NCBI RefSeq assembly: GCF_003864255.1
Contig: NZ_QWEZ01000001.1
Coordinates: 1,364,001 to 1,428,000 of the forward strand
Direction of reading: 5' to 3'
Origin: Aestuariirhabdus litorea
GTDB taxonomy: Bacteria; Pseudomonadota; Gammaproteobacteria; Pseudomonadales; Aestuariirhabdaceae
DNA: 64,000 nt
This document shows, piece by piece, positions 1-7,371 of this stretch. Below the pieces are notes generated by a model. That model was not told where the DNA came from, searched no databases, and was given only the letters and a program-made list of their open reading frames with translations. Numbering within the stretch: the stretch's first letter is position 1; every line of letters starts with the position of its first letter. The translations under genes and the position numbers were made by a program.

Positions 1-97
1 GCAGAAAACAGGGCAGGGGGGATTGGTCAACCGGGGATCCTTTTGCTAGGTTAAATATCACACAATCGCTCAACAACCTGACCCCGGAGCGGAGGTA

Positions 98-748
98 ATG
101 CCCATGCAAGGCACCCAGTCCCATGGTACCCCCCAGAATGTACAGATCATCCAGCTCAACCTGAGCTGGAAACGCGAGGCGCGCGCCGTCCTGTTCAATG
201 CCTATCGGGAGTGCCCCCTTTACCAGCGGCTCTTCTCCTCCGAAGTGGAAGGCTTTGTACAGCGATTACGCAGTGGTATCCGGGAGATGTGCAGTATCTA
301 CTTCGACTCCGACGACCTTATTCTGGGGTTACTGGTGAATGATCGACTGAGCGGTGTCGCGGTACTTTGCCCCCCCAATCGCAAACGGCTGGCCGACATC
401 TTCAGCTGGCGTTGGAAGATGTTTCTCACCGCCGGGTTTGGCTGTACCGAGCGAATCAACGAGTACCAGGCGCGGGTCGCCAACCACTTGCACAACTGTT
501 ACCAGGTCCCCCTGATCGGCATCAACGCCGAACAGCGCCACCTGGGGCTGGGTAAGCAGCTGTTCGACGAGATTCATCGCCAGGTTGAAAGCGACCGGAG
601 TGCCCGTGGCGTGGTTATAGATACTGCCAACCCCTATTACCTCGACTACTTCGCCGCCCAGGGCTACCAGGTGATCGAAACACTGTCGATTGACGGGCTG
701 GAGGAGAAGATCCTGTTGCGGCCCAACCCGGTTCGCCTGGTGCAGTAA
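98..748 (+). CDS. GNAT family N-acetyltransferase
   Basis: A 216-aa protein with a GNAT fold. The acetyl-CoA binding signature of the family (Q/R-x-x-G-x-G) is seen as RHLGLG near residue 150, followed by the usual amphipathic helix and a C-terminal segment with the motif YYLDYFAAQGY, typical of the last beta-alpha unit. It should transfer an acetyl group from acetyl-CoA to an amine; the substrate cannot be read from the sequence. The ATG at 98 is chosen because GGAGG lies just upstream. It stands alone: the next plus-strand gene is a 29-aa peptide behind a structured leader, and the next large gene faces it from the minus strand. Confidence 0.8.
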   Translation: MPMQGTQSHGTPQNVQIIQLNLSWKREARAVLFNAYRECPLYQRLFSSEVEGFVQRLRSGIREMCSIYFDSDDLILGLLVNDRLSGVAVLCPPNRKRLADIFSWRWKMFLTAGFGCTERINEYQARVANHLHNCYQVPLIGINAEQRHLGLGKQLFDEIHRQVESDRSARGVVIDTANPYYLDYFAAQGYQVIETLSIDGLEEKILLRPNPVRLVQ

Positions 749-802
749 CCTCACCCCCGGGGAGGTTCGCATAGGGGCCTAAGGGTTGGCCGCAAGCGGA
801 TG

Positions 803-859
803 GGTAGTTCTGCGAATGGTTGCCAGCCGGCTTTGCTGGCAACCTAGGCAATAACTACC
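803..859 (+). promoter_or_regulatory. two-tier stem-loop in the leader of the 29-aa ORF
   Basis: The inner stem is GGTTGCCAGC (818-827) with GCTGGCAACC (835-844), a perfect 10-bp pairing around a 7-nt loop. An outer stem GGTAGTT (803-809) with AACTACC (853-859) closes it, and the outer stem ends directly before the GGAGG ribosome binding site of the ORF at 874. A small CCGC/GCGG hairpin lies just 5'. There is no U-tract, so it is not a simple terminator. It could control translation of the peptide or protect the 5' end of its mRNA (inference). Confidence 0.5.
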
Positions 860-873
860 GGAGGATACCCACC

Positions 874-963
874 ATGTTGGTTTTCAGCCTTATCTTTATT
901 GCCCTGACTGCGGCGCTGATGAGCATCGGCACACCGGCCTTTCTGCAAGTTGAAAAGCAGTAG
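874..963 (+). CDS. 29-aa predicted membrane peptide
   Basis: ATG with a well-placed GGAGG ribosome binding site about 8 nt upstream encodes 29 residues starting MLVFSLIFIALTAALMSIG, a single hydrophobic helix with a short polar tail ending EKQ. No family is recognised. The strong ribosome binding site, the structured leader and the hairpin immediately after the stop argue that it is a real small gene. It might be a small membrane protein that modulates a partner or the envelope, but there is no direct sign of its job. Confidence 0.5.
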   Translation: MLVFSLIFIALTAALMSIGTPAFLQVEKQ

Positions 964-980
964 GGGGCTTTAACGCCCCC
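963..980. terminator. GC-rich hairpin between convergent genes
   Basis: GGGGGC (963-968) and GCCCCC (975-980) form a 6-bp stem around a 6-nt loop at the stop codon of the 29-aa ORF and just before the 3' end of the convergent adaptor gene. No U-run follows on either strand, so it may be a weak terminator or an mRNA 3' end stabiliser. Confidence 0.4.
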
Positions 981-996
981 CGCCAGCAGCACCGGT

Positions 997-2067
997 TCAT
1001 TGGAGCAGGCGGGCGGCCTGTGCCGGTAAGATGAGCGATTCTCCTTCGCTTAAGCCTGCAATCACCTCCAGCCGACCGTCTGCTAATACCCGCCCCAGGC
1101 GCACCACCCGTTTCTCCACGCCGCCCGCGCGGGGCACCCATACCAGATTAAGCTGGCCAACTTCGGTCAGGTATTGACGGGGAATCACCACCCGCTCAAC
1201 GGCCTCGGTGGGGACCCGTATACGCGCGTACATGCCGGGTAACAGCGGCTGGCCAGACACCTGAACCTTGACCAGAAAACTGCGGGTGCTGGCATTAGCG
1301 GCTGGCACGATCTCTTCAATACGCCCGCTCAGCTCTGCCCCCAGTGCCGGCACCTCCACCTCCAGGCTATCCCCCGGTTGCAGGCTGAGTGCCAGGGATT
1401 CCCGCACAGAGGCTTCTACCTGCATCGCAACCGGGTTGTATAGATCCAGCAACGGAATACCGGGTTGTGCCGTATCGCCAGGCTCGGCGTAACGGTCAAC
1501 CACCCGGCCGGCGATCGGGGAACGAATCACAGTGTAGGAGAGGGCCGTGCGCGCCTCACTGAGCGCCTGGGCAGCCGCCCTCAGCTCCGCTTGCAGCTCA
1601 CTGAAACTGGCGCGCGCCCGGTCAAGTTCAGCCTGGGATACCGCGCCCTGGGTAAAGAGGGTTTCCATGCGACTCAACGAACTGCCCACCTCCTTTTGAC
1701 GCGCCTCCAGCAGATCAATACGGGCACTGGCCTGCTGCACACGGGCCGCCAGATCGGCTTGCTCTAGGGTAACCAGGACCTGGTTCGGCTCCACCGTATC
1801 ACCGGCGCGGACCTCAAGCCGCTCTATACGCGCCAGCAAGCGGGACGAGATCTGGGTCGATTGCCGTGCCCGCACGGTAGCGGGGACCGGCTCGCTACGC
1901 TCAACCTGCTCCAGCGCAACCCGGTATCCGGCCTCAGGCGTTACGCCGGAAGCACTCAGTGCCGGGGGAAGCTTGCGGTCGAACAGCCCGGCCATGTAGC
2001 CGAGCCCGGCCAGAAGCACAAGCAGGACCAGTAGCGGCAACAGGGTCTGTGATAGACGAGATCTCAT
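997..2067 (-). CDS. RND efflux periplasmic adaptor (membrane fusion protein)
   Basis: A 356-aa HlyD/AcrA-type adaptor. The N-terminus has a hydrophobic anchor (LLPLLVLLVLLAGLGYMAGL) and then the lipoyl/barrel halves: VRARQSTQISSRLLARIERL opens the first barrel, a helical hairpin of about 70 residues follows, then TVIRSPIAGRVVDRYAEPGD closes the lipoyl domain, and a beta-barrel/membrane-proximal domain ends the chain. It should bridge the RND pump encoded immediately upstream to an outer membrane channel; no TolC-like gene is in the window. The ATG at 2067 was chosen because GAGGA sits at the right distance and it lies 4 nt after the pump's stop codon. Longer reading into the pump gene is possible but has no support. 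Confidence 0.85.
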   Translation of the reverse strand: MRSRLSQTLLPLLVLLVLLAGLGYMAGLFDRKLPPALSASGVTPEAGYRVALEQVERSEPVPATVRARQSTQISSRLLARIERLEVRAGDTVEPNQVLVTLEQADLAARVQQASARIDLLEARQKEVGSSLSRMETLFTQGAVSQAELDRARASFSELQAELRAAAQALSEARTALSYTVIRSPIAGRVVDRYAEPGDTAQPGIPLLDLYNPVAMQVEASVRESLALSLQPGDSLEVEVPALGAELSGRIEEIVPAANASTRSFLVKVQVSGQPLLPGMYARIRVPTEAVERVVIPRQYLTEVGQLNLVWVPRAGGVEKRVVRLGRVLADGRLEVIAGLSEGESLILPAQAARLLQ

Positions 2068-2071
2068 TGGT

Positions 2072-5000
2072 TCAATCCTCAGGGGAAGGGCGGGACAGAG
2101 GCGGGGCCGCAGGAGAGCGCCCCTGTGCTTCGTGACGGGTGGGGTGGTCAAACGCCAGCTGGTAGACCACCGGCACCACCAACAGGGTAAAGAGTGTGGA
2201 AGCGATGATTCCAAAGATAATGGCGAGTGCGAGCCCGTTAAAAACCGGGTCCAGGGTAATGGCCAGATTACCCAGCAGGGTGGTGCCAGCGGTCAGCAAC
2301 ACCGGTCGCATACGTACCGAGCCAGCCTCCAGCAATGCCTCCCTGATCGCCATTCCCTGCGCCCTGGCCTGGGTTATAAACTCAATCAGAATCAGTGAGT
2401 TACGAACCACAATTCCAGCCAGGGCTATCATTCCGATCATCGCTGTGGCGGTGAACAAGACCGGGTCAGGTGCACCGGCTACCGTGCGCTCACCCAGCTG
2501 ATTCAACAACCAAAAGCCCGGCATGATGCCGATAACAGTCAGGGGGATAGCGGACATAATGATCAATGCCAGCGCTACGGAACCGGTCTGTATGCGCAGG
2601 ACAATGAAGATCGCTACAAGGGCAAAGGCAAAGGCAATCCCCATATCGCGAAAGACCCGTACGGTAATGCGCCACTCCCCTTCACCGCTCCAGCTCAGCT
2701 CGGTCCCCTCAGTCAGGCGCCAGGGGAGACCCGCGCCCGGCTCCACAAAGGAACGCTGCTGCCAGTTCCGGGCGGTCGCCGAGCCATTCAGATCCACTCG
2801 ATCACCCGAACCCGAAGGGAGTTGATCAGCGTTCAGGTCTGCGATCACCTCTGCCGGGGTCCGCCCAGAAAGTTCAGCAGTAACATAAACAACGGGCCTC
2901 AAGTCTTTGTGGTGTATAGTTTTCTCAACTTCTGAGAGTTGCCACTCACCCAACTCGCCGAGAGCGACCAACGGTTGTGGCAGACGGTCGAGCCCGCCAT
3001 CCCGACTCTGCTGGGTAACACCCGGCTCCCCCTTCACCAACAGCCGGTCGTAGTCGGCAGGGTCCGCCCGGGACGCCTGCGGAATCCGTAACAGGGCAGG
3101 CAGGGGGGCCGCTTCCCGGGGCTGCAGGATATAGCCGGCAACGACCCCCTGGTTGGCGATCGCCAGGGTATCGTTGAGCGTCTGTGTGGAGATGCCGGCC
3201 AGTGCCGCTTTCTGCTTATCGGCCACAAAACGCAACAGGGGCTGGCTGGCCTCGAGGGTAGAGTCCACCTCCACCACGTGGGGCTCCAGGGCGAGCCGCT
3301 CCATCAGCGTCCGGGCGCTGGCTTCAAGGTGGCGCGCCGGCGCCAGTGGATCACCGTAGATCTCTGCCACCAGGGTGCTCATAACCGGCGGCCCCGGAGG
3401 CACCTCTACCACCTTGATCGATACACCGTCGCGTGCCATGGGGGCCAGCAACTCCCTCAGGCGCAACACCAGGGCATGGGATTGCTGCTCACGCAATGCC
3501 TTGTCAACAAGCACCAGGCGCAGCTCGGCCTGGTGGGGCTGTTGGCGCAGATAGTATCGACGCACCATGCCATTAAAGTCGAAGGGGGAGGGCAGCCCTA
3601 CAAAGCCCGCCGCTGACTCGACTTCGGCCAGCCTCAACACCTGGGCCGCGATAGCGCTGGTGGTGGCCGCCGTGGACTCCAGACTCGCGTCCTCGGGCAG
3701 GTCGATCAACACCTGCACCTCGTTCTTGTTGTCATAGGGCAGTAGCTTTAGAGGAACGGCCCTCAACAGCGGCAGCGAAGCGGCGACCAAAAATAGCAGC
3801 AACATCACCCACAGCAGTGCCTTGGCACGGCGTGGACTGTCCAGCACACGGACCAGAAGCCCTTTGTAGGCAGAGACTAACCGCCCTTCACCGGTCGGAG
3901 CGGATGCTGGGGTCGGATGCAGGAGGTGTCCTGCCATCCAGGGGGTGATCATAAACGCCACCAGGGTACTCATGATTACACTAAGAGGCACATTAAACGC
4001 CATAGGGGCCATGTAAGGACCCATCATTCCGGTGATAAAACCGAGCGGAAGAAACGCCAGCACGATGGTCAGGGTAGACATCAGCAGCGGAACCCGAATC
4101 TCGGCCATAGCCGCAACAATACGGTCTGAGCGGGAGCCCTTTGAGCGACGCAGGTGGCGCTCTATGTTATCGGCACCGGTGATGGGGTCATCGACCAGCA
4201 GGCCGAGCGCCAGGATCAGGGCAAAGAGGGTGACTCGGTTGATGGTATAACCAAACGCCAGGTCAAGGCCCAGGGTAACCCCATAGCAGACCGGTACCGC
4301 TAGCCCCACGACCAACGCAGGTCGCCAGCCCAGAAACAGACCGATAAAGACGATCACGATGAGCACGGCCATCGCCAGGTTGGAGGTCAGGCTGTTGACC
4401 TTTTCGTCAGCGGTTGCCCCGTAATCACGTAATACCTGGACCTGTACACCCGGCGGAAACCAGTTCCGTTTTAAAACCTCCAGCCGCTCCTGGACCGCAC
4501 GCGACACCGCCACCGCATTGCTACCCGGCTGCTTGGCAATGCTGAGTACCACCATCGGCTGGCTGGGGCTCAGGCCGCCAGCTTCACGCTTGTGCATAAA
4601 CCAGCTGTAATGGGTTGCCTCGCTTGGCCCATCCTCAATATGAGCGACATCTCCGAGCAGGATCGGCGTGCCATCAATAACGTTCACCACCAGGCTGCGG
4701 AGCTGTGCAACTTCCCGCAGGGCATCGCCGCTCTCCAGTCGAAAGGAGCGGTTGTCGAGGGTCCAGACACCCTGATCCGCCAACCGGTTGGAGCGACCTA
4801 TGGCGCTGAGCACCTCAGTCGCGCTGGTTCTATGGGCCGCCAGGCGCTCCGGGTTGAGGTAGATAGTGGCGGTACGGGATCGACCCCCTACCACCTCCAC
4901 CGAGCTGGTTTGGTGGATCGCCTGCAGCTCAGTGGACAACTCCTGGGCCAGCCGGCGAAGACCGAAGTCATCCAGCGTTGTGGCCGAGTCACTCCAGATC

Positions 5001-5443
5001 CCAAGCACAAGGATAGCCACGTCGTCGACCTCGACTGGACGCACCTGCCAGCGTTCAACCACCGGAGGAATTAGGTGAGTATTGGAATATAACTTGTTGT
5101 ATGTATTGAGGATTGAGTCTTCCCGATCTTCACCAACAAAAAAACGAAGGGTCACCATGCCCTGGCCACGGGACGAACTGGAGTACACATGCTCGACCCC
5201 TGGAATTTGGGAAAGTAGCTTCTCCAGCGGTATGGTGACCTGGCGCTCCACCTGCTTGGCCGTAAGCCCGGGCGCATCAACCTGCACATCCAGCATGGGC
5301 ACAACGATCTGCGGCTCCTCTTCGCGAGGGGTCAGCTCGAGCCCTATCAGCCCGCTCGCAAGCGCCAAAATAAAAAGGAGAAGGGGAGCCTTGCTGTTCA
5401 GTGAGGCCCTGACCCAGCGACTGAATAGATCATGGTGGCTCAT
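2072..5443 (-). CDS. RND efflux transporter permease subunit
   Basis: A 1123-aa inner membrane pump of the AcrB/HAE1-like RND superfamily, slightly longer than AcrB. It shows the two-fold repeat: one transmembrane helix, a large periplasmic loop, six helices, a second loop and the last helices. The proton-relay aspartate pair of TM4 is present in GLLVDDPITGADNIERH. The TM10 position that is Lys in AcrB reads VVRNSLILIEF, with Arg and Asn. It would expel a substrate by proton antiport together with the adaptor downstream. The ATG at 5443 lies 5 nt after the stop of the ArsR-type repressor gene, which suggests translational coupling; an upstream TTG is less likely. Substrate unknown; regulation by a persulfide-type sensor is inferred. 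Confidence 0.9.
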   Translation of the reverse strand: MSHHDLFSRWVRASLNSKAPLLLFILALASGLIGLELTPREEEPQIVVPMLDVQVDAPGLTAKQVERQVTIPLEKLLSQIPGVEHVYSSSSRGQGMVTLRFFVGEDREDSILNTYNKLYSNTHLIPPVVERWQVRPVEVDDVAILVLGIWSDSATTLDDFGLRRLAQELSTELQAIHQTSSVEVVGGRSRTATIYLNPERLAAHRTSATEVLSAIGRSNRLADQGVWTLDNRSFRLESGDALREVAQLRSLVVNVIDGTPILLGDVAHIEDGPSEATHYSWFMHKREAGGLSPSQPMVVLSIAKQPGSNAVAVSRAVQERLEVLKRNWFPPGVQVQVLRDYGATADEKVNSLTSNLAMAVLIVIVFIGLFLGWRPALVVGLAVPVCYGVTLGLDLAFGYTINRVTLFALILALGLLVDDPITGADNIERHLRRSKGSRSDRIVAAMAEIRVPLLMSTLTIVLAFLPLGFITGMMGPYMAPMAFNVPLSVIMSTLVAFMITPWMAGHLLHPTPASAPTGEGRLVSAYKGLLVRVLDSPRRAKALLWVMLLLFLVAASLPLLRAVPLKLLPYDNKNEVQVLIDLPEDASLESTAATTSAIAAQVLRLAEVESAAGFVGLPSPFDFNGMVRRYYLRQQPHQAELRLVLVDKALREQQSHALVLRLRELLAPMARDGVSIKVVEVPPGPPVMSTLVAEIYGDPLAPARHLEASARTLMERLALEPHVVEVDSTLEASQPLLRFVADKQKAALAGISTQTLNDTLAIANQGVVAGYILQPREAAPLPALLRIPQASRADPADYDRLLVKGEPGVTQQSRDGGLDRLPQPLVALGELGEWQLSEVEKTIHHKDLRPVVYVTAELSGRTPAEVIADLNADQLPSGSGDRVDLNGSATARNWQQRSFVEPGAGLPWRLTEGTELSWSGEGEWRITVRVFRDMGIAFAFALVAIFIVLRIQTGSVALALIIMSAIPLTVIGIMPGFWLLNQLGERTVAGAPDPVLFTATAMIGMIALAGIVVRNSLILIEFITQARAQGMAIREALLEAGSVRMRPVLLTAGTTLLGNLAITLDPVFNGLALAIIFGIIASTLFTLLVVPVVYQLAFDHPTRHEAQGRSPAAPPLSRPSPED

Positions 5444-5448
5444 AGCAT

Positions 5449-5751
5449 TTACTGGCAAAAAATGGAGTAGAGGGCATCCAGAATTTTGCCCACCCGCGGG
5501 TCATCCACACGATAATAAACAGTCTGGGCCTCCTTACGGGTAGCAACCAGGCCGGCATCACGCAATACCGACAGATGCTGGGAAAGGGCCGACTGTGAGA
5601 GCGGAACTCGCTGATTCAACTCGCCGACGGAGAGCTCCTGATCCATCAGGGTGCAAAGCACCATCAGCCGGTTACGGTTAGCCATGCGCTTGAGCAGTTG
5701 CTCAGCGCTGTGAGCATTGTTCAGCAGCATCATTTCGTTGGAGTTGGTCAT
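5449..5751 (-). CDS. ArsR-family repressor, BigR/SqrR/YgaV-like
   Basis: A 100-aa winged-helix repressor with a clear recognition helix (SQSALSQHLSVLRDAGLV) and wing (ARKEAQTVYYRV-like). It has exactly two cysteines, Cys33 in VLCTL and Cys99 in the last residues IFCQ. They are 66 residues apart, the same spacing as the Cys pairs of the persulfide/sulfane-sulfur sensors SqrR and BigR (established knowledge of that family). No ArsR-type CxC arsenic site or SmtB metal site is seen. It heads an operon with the RND pump and adaptor, and faces a DUF2892 gene, a partner often linked to sulfur trafficking proteins such as YgaP. Two matching inverted repeats lie in the divergent promoter. Confidence 0.85.
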   Translation of the reverse strand: MTNSNEMMLLNNAHSAEQLLKRMANRNRLMVLCTLMDQELSVGELNQRVPLSQSALSQHLSVLRDAGLVATRKEAQTVYYRVDDPRVGKILDALYSIFCQ

Positions 5752-5780
5752 GGTAAAGCCCTGATGATTAGGGTTGCTAT

Positions 5781-5796
5781 ATTAGCATTAACTAAT
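5781..5796. promoter_or_regulatory. inverted-repeat operator 1 (ATTAG-N6-CTAAT)
   Basis: ATTAG (5781-5785), six bases, CTAAT (5792-5796) in the AT-rich divergent promoter between the ArsR-type repressor and the DUF2892 gene. The same dyad recurs 30 bp downstream. AT-rich palindromes of this kind are typical binding sites of BigR-type repressors. Confidence 0.65.
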
Positions 5797-5810
5797 TAAG
5801 ATGCAAAAAC

Positions 5811-5826
5811 ATTAGTTTTTTCTAAT
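5811..5826. promoter_or_regulatory. inverted-repeat operator 2 (ATTAG-N6-CTAAT)
   Basis: ATTAG (5811-5815), TTTTTT, CTAAT (5822-5826): the second copy of the dyad, 30 bp from the first (about three helical turns, so both face the same side of the DNA). It lies 21 bp before the DUF2892 start and probably overlaps its promoter. Confidence 0.65.
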
Positions 5827-5846
5827 ATTAATAGCAGGGTAACAAC

Positions 5847-6035
5847 ATGAACATTAATGAATATCTCCGCCTCATCGCAGGCACAGTGGTGATTGCCAGC
5901 ACGCTAGCGGCTGTGTATGTAGACCCCATGTGGCTCTGGTTAACCGGCTTTGTTGGCCTTAACCTGTTTCAGTCTGCTTTCACAAAGTGGTGCCCAATGA
6001 TCACCCTGTTACGCCGCTTGGGCGTCAACGAGTAA
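5847..6035 (+). CDS. DUF2892 family inner membrane protein
   Basis: A 62-aa protein with two hydrophobic helices and the family's end motif FTKWCPMITLLRRLGV, in which the WCP cysteine sits at the membrane edge. This domain also occurs as the membrane part of the E. coli rhodanese YgaP, so a role in sulfane-sulfur handling is plausible (inference). It is divergent from the ArsR-type repressor and shares its two operators, so both are expected to respond to the same signal. ATG at 5847 follows AGGG. Confidence 0.8.
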   Translation: MNINEYLRLIAGTVVIASTLAAVYVDPMWLWLTGFVGLNLFQSAFTKWCPMITLLRRLGVNE

Positions 6036-6043
6036 ACCCTAAG

Positions 6044-6068
6044 CAGCGGGGACCCTGGGTTCCCGCTG
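6044..6068 (+). terminator. hairpin downstream of the DUF2892 gene
   Basis: CAGCGGG (6044-6050) pairs with CCCGCTG (6062-6068) around an 11-nt loop, 9 nt after the stop codon. The T-run is poor, so termination would be weak. Confidence 0.4.
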
Positions 6069-6407
6069 AGCTTCTCTAGATTGCCGCCACACAACCAGGG
6101 TCCTGCCATTTCAAAATGACAGGGCGCTCAGAGTGCCAGAACACGCAGAAGCACAGCGTGATCCATTGGTAACAGCCGCAACCCTAAAACACCTTATACC
6201 GCGCAGGTCGCATCAAAGCCCAAACACCCTAAACCTTTGAGCGCCTGTTAAGGCCAGACTCGGAACAACTACTTATTGCCGCACACTGAGCTGGTGCTTA
6301 ATTTTGTGGCGGGGTAAGCCTGCAATACGATCAATACACCAGCAGGGGATAGAGGCTGTTGTGAAGACACAGACCACCACAGTAGAGCCCTCAGGCTATT
6401 TTAATCT

Positions 6408-6435
6408 ATTTAACATAATATACATTATGCGATAT
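6408..6435 (-). other. dif: dif, XerC/XerD chromosome dimer resolution site
   Basis: Read on the minus strand, the 28 bp are an 11-bp left arm ending CGCATAA, the centre TGTATA, and the right arm TTATGTTAAAT. The XerD arm and the 6-bp centre are identical to E. coli dif, and 7 of 11 bases of the XerC arm match; the differing outer bases are those that also vary in other gammaproteobacteria. On this site XerC/XerD resolve chromosome dimers at the septum with FtsK. Its position implies that the replication terminus lies here. It could also be a dif copy carried by an integrated dif-using element; the neighbouring remnants make that worth testing. Confidence 0.85.
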
Positions 6436-6498
6436 GTCGTATGGAGGGATGGGTAGGCGTTCGCTCGTTAAACTCGCTCCCGTCCCCCATCAATCGGG

Positions 6499-6756
6499 TT
6501 ATTCAGGCTCTACCGCACTGAGCGGATTGCCTGAACCGGCGGCGTTGAGTTTATGGAATCGGTACTCGTGACTCACGAATAAACTGGCCTCGATGGCGGC
6601 CATCTGGCCGCGCAGGTTTGACCAGACCTCTTTCATGCCTGCCTGTATCTGCGCCGCACTCAGGTAGACCTCGTAATTCTGCTTACCGGCTGCCGGCTCA
6701 ATCACGATGATCGCTTGCGCGATCAGCTTGTTGTTCGTTTGCTGCGGTAACTTTCG
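6499..6756 (-). pseudogene. decayed fragment of an unrecognised gene
   Basis: A minus-strand frame of about 85 codons without a convincing start, ending LNAAGSGNPLSAVEPE. Its amino-acid composition (for example QIQAGMKEVWSNLRGQM) looks like real protein. The frame is blocked upstream by a stop at about 6757, and coding-like text resumes in another frame (LTMMLVSGEVRKVIDE), which suggests a frameshift near 6750. I do not recognise the family. It may be the tail of a gene from an integrated element lying 64 bp from dif. Confidence 0.35.
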
Positions 6757-6957
6757 TCAATCACCTTACGGACTTCTCCGCTGACCAACATCATGGTCAG
6801 TGCCTCGCCGATGGGTGCACCAGTTGCTGGTCAAACGCCCAACTCGGTACCGAGACCGGCTGCGCCTCCAGAATGCGAATCAGCGGCACCACATTGGAAC
6901 GATCCACGGACTCCTGGCGCAGAGCGATGTCGAAGCCATGCTCCAGCCACGAGCGGC

Positions 6958-7233
6958 GGGGACAAGCGCTGTTCGCCCAGCACAGCCAAAGCTGCCATGG
7001 CACCGAGGCTGTCGGTGAAACCTACACCATCGAAGGCCTGAGCAACGGCGATTACCTGTTTGCCCGAACCTTGAACGGCACTATGCACGGCTGGCATCAC
7101 ACCGACGAGCAACTGACGCAAACCATTCTCAGCTGAGGCGATCATCGCTTACCTGAAAAAACTTTGGGGAGAGACGCAGCGCCGCTGCCAAGGCCCGGGA
7201 CATATGGACAAAGCCTGTCTGAATTCAAAATAA
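6958..7233 (+). pseudogene. broken c-type cytochrome gene (C-terminal part)
   Basis: The plus-strand frame reads GQALFAQHSQSCHGTEAVG, which matches the start of a class I cytochrome c domain, but the first cysteine of the haem motif CxxCH is replaced by Ser (S-Q-S-C-H). The frame stops at 7134-7136. A +1 shift continues as AIIAYLKKLWGE up to a stop at 7231-7233, which fits the C-terminal helix (IAYLK) of the same family. No start or signal peptide is seen. A haem-site loss plus a frameshift marks it as a dead gene. Confidence 0.6.
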
Positions 7234-7371
7234 GCCGGTAGCGAAGCGTAATGGTAGCCGCGGGGATACGCGGAATGCACTGCGCCGGAGCATCCTGCGG
7301 AGCATGCTCCGAGAACTCAAAACACTCAATCGAGCGATAACGTATATAGAGCGAAAGTAAGCATATACCGC

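Larger units (their letters stand above)
6036..7371. other. gene-poor terminus stretch with dif and gene remnants
   Basis: About 1.3 kb without an intact gene. From left to right it holds a hairpin after the DUF2892 gene, roughly 340 bases with nothing recognisable, the dif site, a short decayed minus-strand frame (6499-6756), a mixed stretch with no sustained frame (6757-6957), a broken cytochrome c gene (6958-7233), and a palindrome GGAGCATGCTCC (7299-7310). The frames here are short, unlike the tightly packed genes on both sides. This looks like debris of elements that entered next to dif and decayed (inference). Confidence 0.6.

Noticed and set aside
7299-7310. Palindrome GGAGCATGCTCC
   Set aside because: An isolated 12-bp palindrome in gene debris with no partner copy or nearby promoter; chance is a sufficient explanation.
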